60,981 nucleotides of DNA from an uncultured Bacteroidales bacterium (GTDB lineage: Bacteria > Bacteroidota > Bacteroidia > Bacteroidales > P3), in contig CASEWE010000012.1 in assembly GCA_949291555.1 (NCBI GenBank), forward strand, positions 1 to 60,981, in the 5' to 3' direction. The position numbers were made by a program, and so were the translations under genes. Positions 17,899-25,156 of this stretch are shown here, piece after piece. Position 1 is the stretch's first letter; every line of letters starts with the position of its first letter. Below the pieces are notes generated by a model. That model made no database searches. It worked only from the letters and a program-made list of their open reading frames with translations, and was not told the DNA's origin.

Positions 17899-20268
17899 AT
17901 GGAAACGAAACGATTTCAAATCTTAGAAAAGGAAAACCTTTCGCAAGACATCATCAGCATGCAGGTATACGCCCCCCGGCTGGCCGAATCGGCCCGCCCC
18001 GGCCAGTTCCTTATCATCATTCCCGATGAGCAAGGCGAGCGGATACCGCTTACCGTCTGCGATTACGATGCGGAGCGCGGCACGATCCGCATCGTTTTCC
18101 AGATGCTGGGAGAATCGACCCGGAAAATAGGCCGGTTCCAGATAGGGGATTGTTTCCAGGATGTGGTAGGGCCGCTGGGCCGTCCTTCCGATTTCGTGCA
18201 CGAGGATATTTCCGAGGTGCGCAAGCGCAATATCCTTTTCGTGGCGGGCGGGTTCGCCGCTGCCCCGGTCTATCCCCAAGTGAAATGGATGCATGCCCAC
18301 GGCGTGGCTTGCGATGTGATATTGGGGGCCCGGACAGCCGGCCTGATCATTCTCGAAAAAGAGATGCGGGCGGTGGCCAAGGATGTTTTCCTTTGCACCG
18401 ATGATGGAACCGCCGGCTTCCCCGGGAGGGTGACCGATTTGATCAAGGACTTGATCGACAACCAAGGCAAGAAATACGATCAGGTTGTCTGCATCGGGCC
18501 GATGATCATGATGAAATTCGTTTCCTTGCTCACGCGGCAGTACGGCATTCCTACCGTGGTGAGCCTCAACACCCTCATGGTAGACGGGACAGGCATGTGC
18601 GGGGCTTGCCGGGTCACGGTAGGCGGAAAGACCAGGTTCGCTTGCGTGGACGGTCCCGAGTTCGATGCCCATCAGGTGGATTTCGATGAAGCCATGCGCC
18701 GCCAGGGCATGTACCGGAAATACGAGATAGCCAAGAACGAGGGCGGGCATCATTGCAACCTGGCTTCGGCGGTGAAAGAATCGGCCGCCCGGGCGGCCGG
18801 GGAGGCGTGCCGGGCGGACTCCCCTCGGAACGGGGATGTTTCCGGCGGGCCTGCCGAGGTGGCTTCCCAAGCGGAAGCCGGTGCGGCGGGTGTCCGGAAG
18901 AAACGGGTTCCGGTCCGCGAGCAAGACAGCCAGGAAAGAAGCCGGAATTTCGAGGAGGTTTGCCTGGGATACAACGAGGAAGAAGCCGTGGAGGAGGCTT
19001 CCCGTTGCTTGCAATGCAAGAAACCGTCTTGCGTGGAAGCCTGTCCGGTCTCGATAAAGATCCCGCAATTCATTCATGAAGTTTCCCGCCGGAATTACCA
19101 GGAAGCGGCCCGCATCATTGCCATCGACTCCGCCTTGCCGGCTGTTTGCGGCCGGGTTTGCCCGCAGGAGACCCAGTGCGAGGGTTCTTGCGTCATGGGC
19201 CGGAAATTCGAGCCGGTGGCCATCGGGAAAATAGAACGTTTCGTGGCCGACTATACCCGGCTTAACGGATTGAGCCAAGGGGAGAAGCCGGCTTCGAACG
19301 GGAAGCGGGTGGCTGTCGTGGGGAGCGGCCCTGCCGGCCTGACTTGCGCCGGGGACTTGGCCAAGATGGGCTACTCGGTACGGGTGTTCGAAGCCTTGCA
19401 CAAAGCCGGCGGCGTGCTGGTTTACGGCATTCCGGAATTCCGTCTGCCCAAAGCTATCGTGGCCCACGAGATTGAAAACCTGAAGAAATTGGGCGTGGAG
19501 TTCGAAACCGATGTGATTATCGGGAAGACCGATACGATAGACCATTTGCTCGATGTGGAAAAGTACGACGCCGTGTTTATCGGCTCGGGGGCCGGCTTGC
19601 CGCGCTTCATGAACATCCCGGGCGAAAATCTCAACGGGGTGCTTTCGGCCAACGAGCTGCTGACCCGTTCCAACCTCATGAAAGCCTATCGCGAAGACTA
19701 CGACACGCCGGTGTTCATCGGGAAGAAAGTGGCGGTGGTAGGAGGCGGGAACGTGGCCATGGATGCGGCCCGCACTTCCAAACGCTTGGGTTCGGACGTC
19801 TACATCGTTTACCGCAGGACCGAGCAGGAAATGCCTGCCCGGCGGGAAGAAATCCATCACGCCCACGAAGAGGGCATCCATTTCCTGGAACTTACCAATC
19901 CGGTTGAAATCTTAGGCGATGAAAATGGCTGGGTGCGCGCTTTGAAATGCGTCCGCATGGAATTGGGCGAACCCGATGCTTCGGGCCGCCGGTCTCCGGT
20001 GGAAATACCCGGCTCGGAGTTCGAAGTGGAGGTGGACGAAGTGGTGATGAGCTTGGGGACGGTGCCCAATCCCACTTTGGCCAAGTCCACGCCGGGCTTG
20101 GAAACCAACCGGAAAGGCTGCATCGTGGCCGATGAGGCCGGCCGCACGACCCGGGCGGGCGTGTTTGCCGGGGGAGACGTGGTTTCGGGCGCGGCTACCG
20201 TGATTTTGGCCATGGGCGCGGCGCGGAAAGCCGCCAAGGCGATAGACGAGTACCTGAAAGGCCGATGA
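17899..20268 (+). CDS. Fused NfnA-NfnB: NADH-dependent ferredoxin:NADP oxidoreductase
   Basis: This 789-residue protein joins two enzymes that are usually separate. Residues 1-280 are a ferredoxin-NADP reductase/PyrK-like FAD and NAD domain, ending in the cysteine cluster of Nfn small subunits (GTGMCGACRVTVGGKTRFAC then DGPEF). A Gly/Ala-rich linker spans about 295-335. Residues 345-789 are a GltD-like subunit with the N-terminal Fe-S cysteines (CLQCKKPSCVEACPV, CGRVCPQETQCEGSC), FAD motif VVGSGPAGLTCAGDL and NADP motif VVGGGNVAMDAA. Nfn couples NADH, ferredoxin and NADPH by electron bifurcation in anaerobes. Databases often call this fusion dihydroorotate dehydrogenase B/glutamate synthase; no gltB or pyrD is nearby. 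The bifurcating function is inference. Confidence 0.88.
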   Translation: METKRFQILEKENLSQDIISMQVYAPRLAESARPGQFLIIIPDEQGERIPLTVCDYDAERGTIRIVFQMLGESTRKIGRFQIGDCFQDVVGPLGRPSDFVHEDISEVRKRNILFVAGGFAAAPVYPQVKWMHAHGVACDVILGARTAGLIILEKEMRAVAKDVFLCTDDGTAGFPGRVTDLIKDLIDNQGKKYDQVVCIGPMIMMKFVSLLTRQYGIPTVVSLNTLMVDGTGMCGACRVTVGGKTRFACVDGPEFDAHQVDFDEAMRRQGMYRKYEIAKNEGGHHCNLASAVKESAARAAGEACRADSPRNGDVSGGPAEVASQAEAGAAGVRKKRVPVREQDSQERSRNFEEVCLGYNEEEAVEEASRCLQCKKPSCVEACPVSIKIPQFIHEVSRRNYQEAARIIAIDSALPAVCGRVCPQETQCEGSCVMGRKFEPVAIGKIERFVADYTRLNGLSQGEKPASNGKRVAVVGSGPAGLTCAGDLAKMGYSVRVFEALHKAGGVLVYGIPEFRLPKAIVAHEIENLKKLGVEFETDVIIGKTDTIDHLLDVEKYDAVFIGSGAGLPRFMNIPGENLNGVLSANELLTRSNLMKAYREDYDTPVFIGKKVAVVGGGNVAMDAARTSKRLGSDVYIVYRRTEQEMPARREEIHHAHEEGIHFLELTNPVEILGDENGWVRALKCVRMELGEPDASGRRSPVEIPGSEFEVEVDEVVMSLGTVPNPTLAKSTPGLETNRKGCIVADEAGRTTRAGVFAGGDVVSGAATVILAMGAARKAAKAIDEYLKGR

Positions 20269-20318
20269 ACGGAAGGTTTTCCGGGCAGGGGCAGGCCTGA
20301 GACGCATGCGGATTGCTT

Positions 20319-20792
20319 ATGCTGCTTACATTTTTGCAAACCGGCAAGACAGAAGAGCCTTATCTCAACGAAGGCATTGCTTTGTTCGAAGCGCGCATCC
20401 GGCATTGGATCCCGTATAAGAGCGAAGTGCTGCCGGCCTTGAAGAACACCCGGAACATGCCGGTGGAGCTGCAGAAGCAGAAGGAATGGGAGCAGATGGC
20501 CCGGTTTGCGGAAAAGTCCGATTACCTGGTCCTTTTGGATGAACGCGGCACGGAATACACTTCGCGGGAGTTCGCCGGTTTTCTGCAAGATCGGATGAAC
20601 GCGGGAGTCCGCAACTTGATGTTTGCCTGCGGCGGCCCTTACGGTTTCTCTCCTTCGGCCTACCGGGCGGCCCGGCACATGGTTGCTTTCTCGAAGATGA
20701 CTTTCTCGCACCAGATGATCCGCTTGTTTTTCGTTGAACAAGTATACCGGGCGCTGAGCATCCTCAACGGAACCCCCTACCATAACGAATAA
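20319..20792 (+). CDS. rlmH: 23S rRNA pseudouridine-1915 N3-methyltransferase
   Basis: This 157-residue protein belongs to the SPOUT family that methylates pseudouridine 1915 of 23S rRNA on 70S ribosomes. I chose ATG 20319 (MLLTFLQTGKTEEPYL) because it aligns with the usual N-terminus (MKxxLLxxGKT); a TTG two codons upstream is the alternative. The SAM-binding knot motifs are present: LLDERGTEYTSREFA, FACGGPYGF, and a C-terminal SHQMIRLFFVEQVYRA. It lies 50 bases after the Nfn gene and probably shares its transcript. Confidence 0.95.
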   Translation: MLLTFLQTGKTEEPYLNEGIALFEARIRHWIPYKSEVLPALKNTRNMPVELQKQKEWEQMARFAEKSDYLVLLDERGTEYTSREFAGFLQDRMNAGVRNLMFACGGPYGFSPSAYRAARHMVAFSKMTFSHQMIRLFFVEQVYRALSILNGTPYHNE

Positions 20793-21101
20793 GGTTCCTT
20801 GGGCTTTTCCTTGTGCTTTTCTCGGGCCGGCGGCTTTTCCCCGGTTTCCGGGCATCGGCGGGTTTTCCGGAAACGGGGTTCTTGGGCATCGGGTTTTTCG
20901 GGCGTCGAGCCACCCCATTCGGATTTTATCCGGTTTTGGCGTTTTCCGGCAACTGGAAACGAAACCCCGGGCATCGGGCTTTCCGGGAAGGTCCGGCGGA
21001 TAGATGGCGGTCGCGGCCTTGGCAGCGGTTATACGGCCTTATCGGGCTGCTGCCTGCCGGGAGGAATCGGGATTGCGGCTGGTTTCCTGTCTTTCTTTCT
21101 G
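20793..21101. other. Convergent intergenic region with hairpin and degenerate repeats
   Basis: About 310 bases, GC-rich, without a gene. It contains a terminator-like hairpin at 20839-20878 and three related copies of GGGCATCGGG-(T-rich)-CGGG at about 20850-20870, 20884-20902 and 20969-20987. Confidence 0.5.
20839..20883 (+). terminator. Possible terminator after rlmH
   Basis: The arms at 20839-20851 and 20867-20878 pair over 12 bases (CCCCG-GTTTCCGG with CCGGAAACGGGG, one bulged G), followed by TTCTT. The stem is strong but the T-tract is weak. Confidence 0.45.
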
Positions 21102-22367
21102 TCAACGCGTTTTTACCCAGCCTTCTTCATGCCCTATCTGGTAAAGGAGGAATTTCCAGAGTGTTTCCCAGTCGGGAGCCGGGTAGGACAGGACGGGCTT
21201 TTCCCCGCAGAGCCGCCCGTTTTTTTCTTGCAGGAAAGCCAAGAGGAAGGCGTGCGAAGCGCCCGTGTCTGCCAGGATGGCCGGATATTGCAGATGGTTG
21301 GCGGCTTTGGCCGGGAAATCGGCCCATAAGGGGGCAAGCAGCGAGTCGGCCGGAATTTGGAGGAAAACCGCCCGGAAGAGTTCGCCTCTTTTCCAAAGCA
21401 GGCGTTCGCAGGCAAGCGCGTTCTGCCCTTGCACGATCATCGCTATTTTCCCGGGTGTCGCGTATAAGTTGGAAATCAGGTAATCGACAGTCTTTAAAAC
21501 TTGTTCTTCTGTTAGTTGCGGAATCAGGGCGGCTTGCTTTTCCTGGATCAATCCTTTATGCAGCGTGCTATCCCGTAAAAAATTCCGGTAGACCCGCCAC
21601 CGGTAAAGCCGGGACAACGAATCCGCCCTGACCGCAAGGGAAAAGAGCGAATCCCGGGCGGAAAAAAAGCGGCTGCTGTCTTGCCAAGGCTTTTCTTGCG
21701 CTGATCCGGCTATGGCCAGGATGCCCCCTTGGTCGAAGAAGGTTTCGGGAGGAACCGCATAGGTTTCCATTTCCCTGTGGTACGGAACCAGCACAAGCGG
21801 GTTCTCTCCTTCTGCCAAGGATTCCTCCCGGAAGAAAAGCCTTAGCGCAAGGGGTGCCATCCCCGTGCCGGTTTCCGGCGCTTGACCGGTTTCGAGTTTC
21901 AGGGAAAGGCAGGAAAGGCCTTCTCCGGCTTGCAGGTTCAGGCCGTCCCAGGCAAGGGAAGCCTTGCGGCAAGGCTTTTTCCAGCGCAGGGCATCCATGT
22001 AGCGTTTACCGGTCTCCCTTTCTTTTTTCAGCCAGTAGTTTTTTTCTTGCGCGAACGAAGGGCTTTGCAGCCAGAAAAAAGCCGCAAAGCCGCGCCAGTC
22101 TTCTTTTACGTGAAGGTTGCTGTCCAAAGCATGCGCCATGACCGAAAAAGGCGGGAAATCCTCCGGGGACTGCACACGGGGATAAAGTTTCGACAAGGAA
22201 TCGAAAACAGGGCCGGGCAGCGAGCTTGGCAGCGATTGCCATTGCGGGGGCTGCCAGAAACCCGCTTCGTACTTTTTCTTGCCGTAGGGCAGCGCGAACT
22301 TTTCCGGCCGGGAATCCTGACAGCCGGCGGCCAAGGCTATGGTCAGGAAAAGGAAGAGGAAATTCAT
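21102..22367 (-). CDS. Unknown lipoprotein, possibly a degenerate alpha/beta hydrolase
   Basis: The start ATG 22367 (MNFLFLFLTIALAAGCQDS) gives 421 residues with a clear lipobox ending at Cys16. I do not recognise the family. Weak features suggest an alpha/beta-hydrolase-like fold: NPLVLVPYHREMETYAVP, then a segment KIAMIVQGQNALACERLLW where a strand-turn-helix would hold GxSxG but has GQNA instead, then PAILADTGASHAFLLAFL and a late GHEEGW. If so, the serine nucleophile is absent. The next gene on its strand upstream is the biotinyl carrier, 210 bases away. No operon partner is evident. Function unknown. Confidence 0.65.
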   Translation of the reverse strand: MNFLFLFLTIALAAGCQDSRPEKFALPYGKKKYEAGFWQPPQWQSLPSSLPGPVFDSLSKLYPRVQSPEDFPPFSVMAHALDSNLHVKEDWRGFAAFFWLQSPSFAQEKNYWLKKERETGKRYMDALRWKKPCRKASLAWDGLNLQAGEGLSCLSLKLETGQAPETGTGMAPLALRLFFREESLAEGENPLVLVPYHREMETYAVPPETFFDQGGILAIAGSAQEKPWQDSSRFFSARDSLFSLAVRADSLSRLYRWRVYRNFLRDSTLHKGLIQEKQAALIPQLTEEQVLKTVDYLISNLYATPGKIAMIVQGQNALACERLLWKRGELFRAVFLQIPADSLLAPLWADFPAKAANHLQYPAILADTGASHAFLLAFLQEKNGRLCGEKPVLSYPAPDWETLWKFLLYQIGHEEGWVKTR

Positions 22368-22579
22368 GCGCCTTGCACCCTTCCGCGAACCCGGGTTCGC
22401 GCCGGTTGACAGAGCGGTTTCCGGCTTCGGGTCGCGGTTGGGCCGCGGGCTGGATTGCCCGCAGGCATTCACGTTGGCATTTGCGCCGGCGCGGCAGTTT
22501 CCGTGTCCGGCTTCCTCTTCCGTGTGCATGGTTTTCTTCTTCGGGAAAGACCTATCAGGCCGGGTTTCGAGCCGGGAAC

Positions 22580-22906
22580 TTACCCGATGGGCGAAAATTC
22601 GATGAGCAGCTGGTGCTTGGGAATGCTTTTGCCTTCTTCCACCAAGATGGATTTCACGATTCCGTCTACGGGAGAGAGCAATTCGTTATCCATTTTCATG
22701 GCATCCAGGACCAGCACTTTTTGCCCTTTTTGCACGCGCTGTCCCGGTTCCACGCAGATTTGGCGGATGGTTCCCGGCATGAAGGCTTCCATGCAATAAG
22801 GGCTTACATGGCGGTAGGGCGCTTTGTTTTCGTATTTGACCGAAAGCTTTGTTTCGTACTCGCCGGAAGGAAGGTGCAAGTATTGGTTGTTTTCTGTTTC
22901 GTTCAT
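22580..22906 (-). CDS. Biotinyl-domain carrier subunit of an acyl-CoA carboxytransferase/decarboxylase
   Basis: The start ATG 22906 (MNETENNQYLHL) gives 108 residues, essentially one biotinyl domain with a short N-terminal strand region. The biotin site is Lys71 in LDAMKMDNEL, and the fold motifs MPGTIRQICVEPGQRVQKGQ and PVDGIVKSILVEEGKSI flank it. It carries the CO2 unit between the carboxytransferase encoded next to it (23207-24754) and a partner not in this window, either a membrane decarboxylase (sodium pump type) or a biotin carboxylase. Unlike many oxaloacetate or methylmalonyl decarboxylase carriers it lacks a long Pro/Ala linker. Confidence 0.9.
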   Translation of the reverse strand: MNETENNQYLHLPSGEYETKLSVKYENKAPYRHVSPYCMEAFMPGTIRQICVEPGQRVQKGQKVLVLDAMKMDNELLSPVDGIVKSILVEEGKSIPKHQLLIEFSPIG

Positions 22907-23206
22907 GATGGGTTGATTTTGCACGTGGCGGGATTTCGCCGATTTTTCTTCGCCTTGGCAAAGAAGCTCCCCGCTTTTCCCGATTTTCCCCGCCGGCAAC
23001 GGGCGAGGCGTTTTCCGGGTTTTGTGCCTTCCCCGGGGATGAAAGCGGAGGAGCCTGTTGCATCCCGGCTTGGCGGACAAGGCCCGTTGCTTGTCCTCTT
23101 TGCCGTAAAACCGCTGTCCTGCCGGAAAGGCTGCCCGCAGGATTTTCCGGCCGGCGGGCAGCTTTCTCGTCTTCCTTTGACAGCGGTTTTACCCGGGCAG
23201 GGCTGG
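22907..23206. other. 300-base gap inside the carboxytransferase-biotin carrier pair
   Basis: No gene is convincing here; the open frames have atypical composition. The main feature is the large inverted repeat at 23105-23192 just after the carboxytransferase stop. In many Bacteroidota another small subunit gene (gamma-type) occupies this position; I see none. Confidence 0.5.
23105..23192 (-). repeat. 88-base hairpin after the carboxytransferase gene
   Basis: The outer arms GTAAAACCGCTGTC (23105-23118) and its exact complement (23179-23192) pair over 14 bases. Inside, GCTGCCCGC (around 23130-23138) pairs with GCGGGCAGC (around 23154-23162), extended by GAAAG/CTTTC across a bulge. There is an internal loop between the two stems. 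It starts 15 bases after the stop codon on the transcribed (-) strand. No T-tract follows, so an RNA-processing or stabilising element between the two genes is as likely as termination. Confidence 0.65.
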
Positions 23207-24754
23207 TTAGAACGGAGGAAGGCCGTGCTTGCGGCAAGGCGTTTCCACGTGTTTGTTCAAGCTTAGGTTCAAGGCGTTGGCAACGGCTTGCCGGGTTTCG
23301 GCCGGGTCGATGACCGCATCCACGTAACCGTAGCTGGCAGCTACGTAAGGATTAGCGAATTTCCCGCTGTATTCGGCTACTTTTTCCGCGCGGGTGGCTT
23401 CCGGGTTTTCCGACTCCTTGATTTCCTTGCGGAAAATGATGTTGGCGGCTCCGGCCGAACCCATCACGGCGATTTCGGCCGTGGGCCAGGCGTAGACGAA
23501 GTCGGAATGCAGGTGCTTGGAACACATGGCAATATAGCCTCCACCGTAGGCTTTGCGCAGGATAACGGTGATTTTAGGCACCGAGGCTTCCGAATAGGCG
23601 TAAAGAATCTTGGCTCCGTGGCGGATGACTCCCGCATGCTCCTGGTCCACGCCGGGCAGGTAGCCGGGCAGGTCCACGAAAGTTACCAGCGGGATATTGA
23701 AGGCATCGCAGTAGCGGATGAAACGGGCGCATTTGTCGGAACTGTCCACATCGAGCACGCCGGCCATTACCAGAGGCTGGTTGGCCACGAAGCCCACGGT
23801 CTGGCCGTTCATGCGGCCGAACCCGACCACGATGTTGGGCGCGAAGAGTTCCTGGACTTCCAGGAATTGCGAATTGTCCGATATGGCGCGGATGATGTGC
23901 CGGACATCGTAGGGCTTGCGCACGTCGTCGGGAATGATGTCCTCGATTTTATAGGACGTTTGCGGCGGAACAGGTTCGGCGGCTCGGGCTTTTTCGCGGT
24001 TGTTGTGCGGAATAAGGCCGAGCAGTTCCTTGATTTGCGCAAAGCATTCCTGTTCGGTTTTGGCGTAGAAATGGGCGTTTCCCGTGATTTCGGCATGCGT
24101 GCGGGCCCCGCCCAGGTCTTCTTGCGAGATTTCTTCGCCCAGCACGCTCTTGATGACTTCCGGGCCGGTGATGAACATCTTCGAAACCTGGTCTACCACG
24201 AACACGAAATCGGTCAGGGCCGGGGAGTAGACCGCCCCGCCGGCGCAGGGGCCAAGAATGACCGAAAGCTGCGGGATCACGCCCGAAGCCTTGGTGTTCC
24301 GGTAGAAAATCTCGCCGTAGCCGGCCAAGGCGCGCACGCCCTCTTGGATGCGGGCTCCGCCCGAGTCGTTGATTCCGATCAAAGGCATCTGCAAATTGAT
24401 GGCATGGTCCATGACTTTGCAGATCTTCATGGCGTGCATGAAGCCCAAGGAACCGCCGGTAACGGTAAAATCCTGGGCATAGATGCAGACAGGCCGCCCG
24501 TTTACCGTGCCGGTTCCGGCCACGACCCCGTCTCCGGCCAAGTATTTCTTTTCCATGCCGAAATCCCGTGCCGAATGCTGGATGAACAAATCCAGTTCCT
24601 GGAAAGAACCGGGATCCAGAATGCTGTCGATACGTTCGCGGGCCGTGAGCTTGCCGCTTTCTTTTTGCTTGGCAATGGCTTTTTCACCGCCACCGGCCAT
24701 GGCGACTTGTTTGCGTTTTTGCAAATCGTCGCGTTTTTCCTGGTTTGTTGACAT
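23207..24754 (-). CDS. mmdA: Acyl-CoA carboxytransferase subunit, methylmalonyl-CoA decarboxylase alpha type
   Basis: This 515-residue protein is full length for the PccB/MmdA family. It has the two crotonase-like halves with acyl-CoA and biotin oxyanion-hole glycines (NDSGGARIQEGV, GPCAGGAVYSPALTD, FVDLPGYLPG, RKAYGGGYIAM). It transfers the carboxyl group between (methyl)malonyl-CoA and carrier biotin. In propionate-forming Bacteroidota this subunit belongs to methylmalonyl-CoA decarboxylase; propionyl-CoA carboxylase is the alternative since the membrane beta subunit is not in the window. Its start ATG 24754 is preceded by TATCTTCG (24874-24881, - strand). The biotinyl carrier follows 300 bases downstream. 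Confidence 0.93.
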   Translation of the reverse strand: MSTNQEKRDDLQKRKQVAMAGGGEKAIAKQKESGKLTARERIDSILDPGSFQELDLFIQHSARDFGMEKKYLAGDGVVAGTGTVNGRPVCIYAQDFTVTGGSLGFMHAMKICKVMDHAINLQMPLIGINDSGGARIQEGVRALAGYGEIFYRNTKASGVIPQLSVILGPCAGGAVYSPALTDFVFVVDQVSKMFITGPEVIKSVLGEEISQEDLGGARTHAEITGNAHFYAKTEQECFAQIKELLGLIPHNNREKARAAEPVPPQTSYKIEDIIPDDVRKPYDVRHIIRAISDNSQFLEVQELFAPNIVVGFGRMNGQTVGFVANQPLVMAGVLDVDSSDKCARFIRYCDAFNIPLVTFVDLPGYLPGVDQEHAGVIRHGAKILYAYSEASVPKITVILRKAYGGGYIAMCSKHLHSDFVYAWPTAEIAVMGSAGAANIIFRKEIKESENPEATRAEKVAEYSGKFANPYVAASYGYVDAVIDPAETRQAVANALNLSLNKHVETPCRKHGLPPF

Positions 24755-24873
24755 TGCGCTGATGTTTTATTAGTCCGCGGGCTTTTCCTGAGGGGTAGGA
24801 TGGCCCGTTTTCAGGAAAGTTTCCGGGCTCGGGGGAGTTTTTCCTCTTGTTTCCGGAAACCCGTTGCAAGGTG

Positions 24874-24881
24874 CGAAGATA
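24874..24881 (-). promoter_or_regulatory. Possible -7 element for mmdA
   Basis: Read on the - strand this is TATCTTCG, one base off TAnnTTTG, about 120 bases before the mmdA start. The leader would contain the TTTCCTGA/TCAGGAAA inverted repeat. Confidence 0.35.
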
Positions 24882-25004
24882 CGCATTTCTTTCCGCATCC
24901 CGGTTTTGCCGGGCCCGGGAAAAGGCCGGCTTTCCGCTGCACTTCCTTTTCCTGCCGCGCTGCCGGGCATGTTCCGGATCGAAGCCGGGACGGGGCGGAA
25001 AAGG

Positions 25005-25043
25005 AAAAGCCCTTGGAAAATCGAATATCTTCCAAGGGCTTTT
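25005..25043 (-). terminator. Bidirectional intrinsic terminator
   Basis: A perfect 14-base stem (25005-25018 with 25030-25043, AAAAGCCCTTGGAA and complement) closes an 11-base loop. Ts follow on both strands (T6 on +, TTTTCCTTTT on -). On the - strand it lies about 115 bases after the C69 peptidase stop and ends that transcript before mmdA. Confidence 0.85.
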
Positions 25044-25156
25044 TTCAACGGTTTCCATCCCGGTCTCAAGAGAGCGGACGGAACCATGAAGCCGGAACCC
25101 CGGCCTGCCCTCCGCGGAAAACGCAGGCAAGCAGGCAAGGCCGGGAAGCCGGCCGG

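Larger units (their letters stand above)
24755..25156. other. Intergenic region between the carboxytransferase and C69 peptidase genes
   Basis: About 400 bases without a gene. It holds the -7-like element for mmdA, an 8-base inverted repeat TTTCCTGA/TCAGGAAA (24784-24791 and 24811-24818) in the mmdA leader, and a strong terminator at 25005-25043. Confidence 0.5.

Noticed and set aside
17899..20268. Dihydroorotate dehydrogenase electron-transfer subunit plus glutamate synthase
   Set aside because: The exact cysteine signature and the pairing of the two halves fit NfnA and NfnB better, and no pyrD or gltB gene lies nearby.
22686..23237. Open frame on the - strand spanning the gap between carboxytransferase and biotin carrier
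   Set aside because: Arg/Pro/Gln-rich translation without domain features; it overlaps the real biotinyl gene in another frame and crosses the large hairpin.
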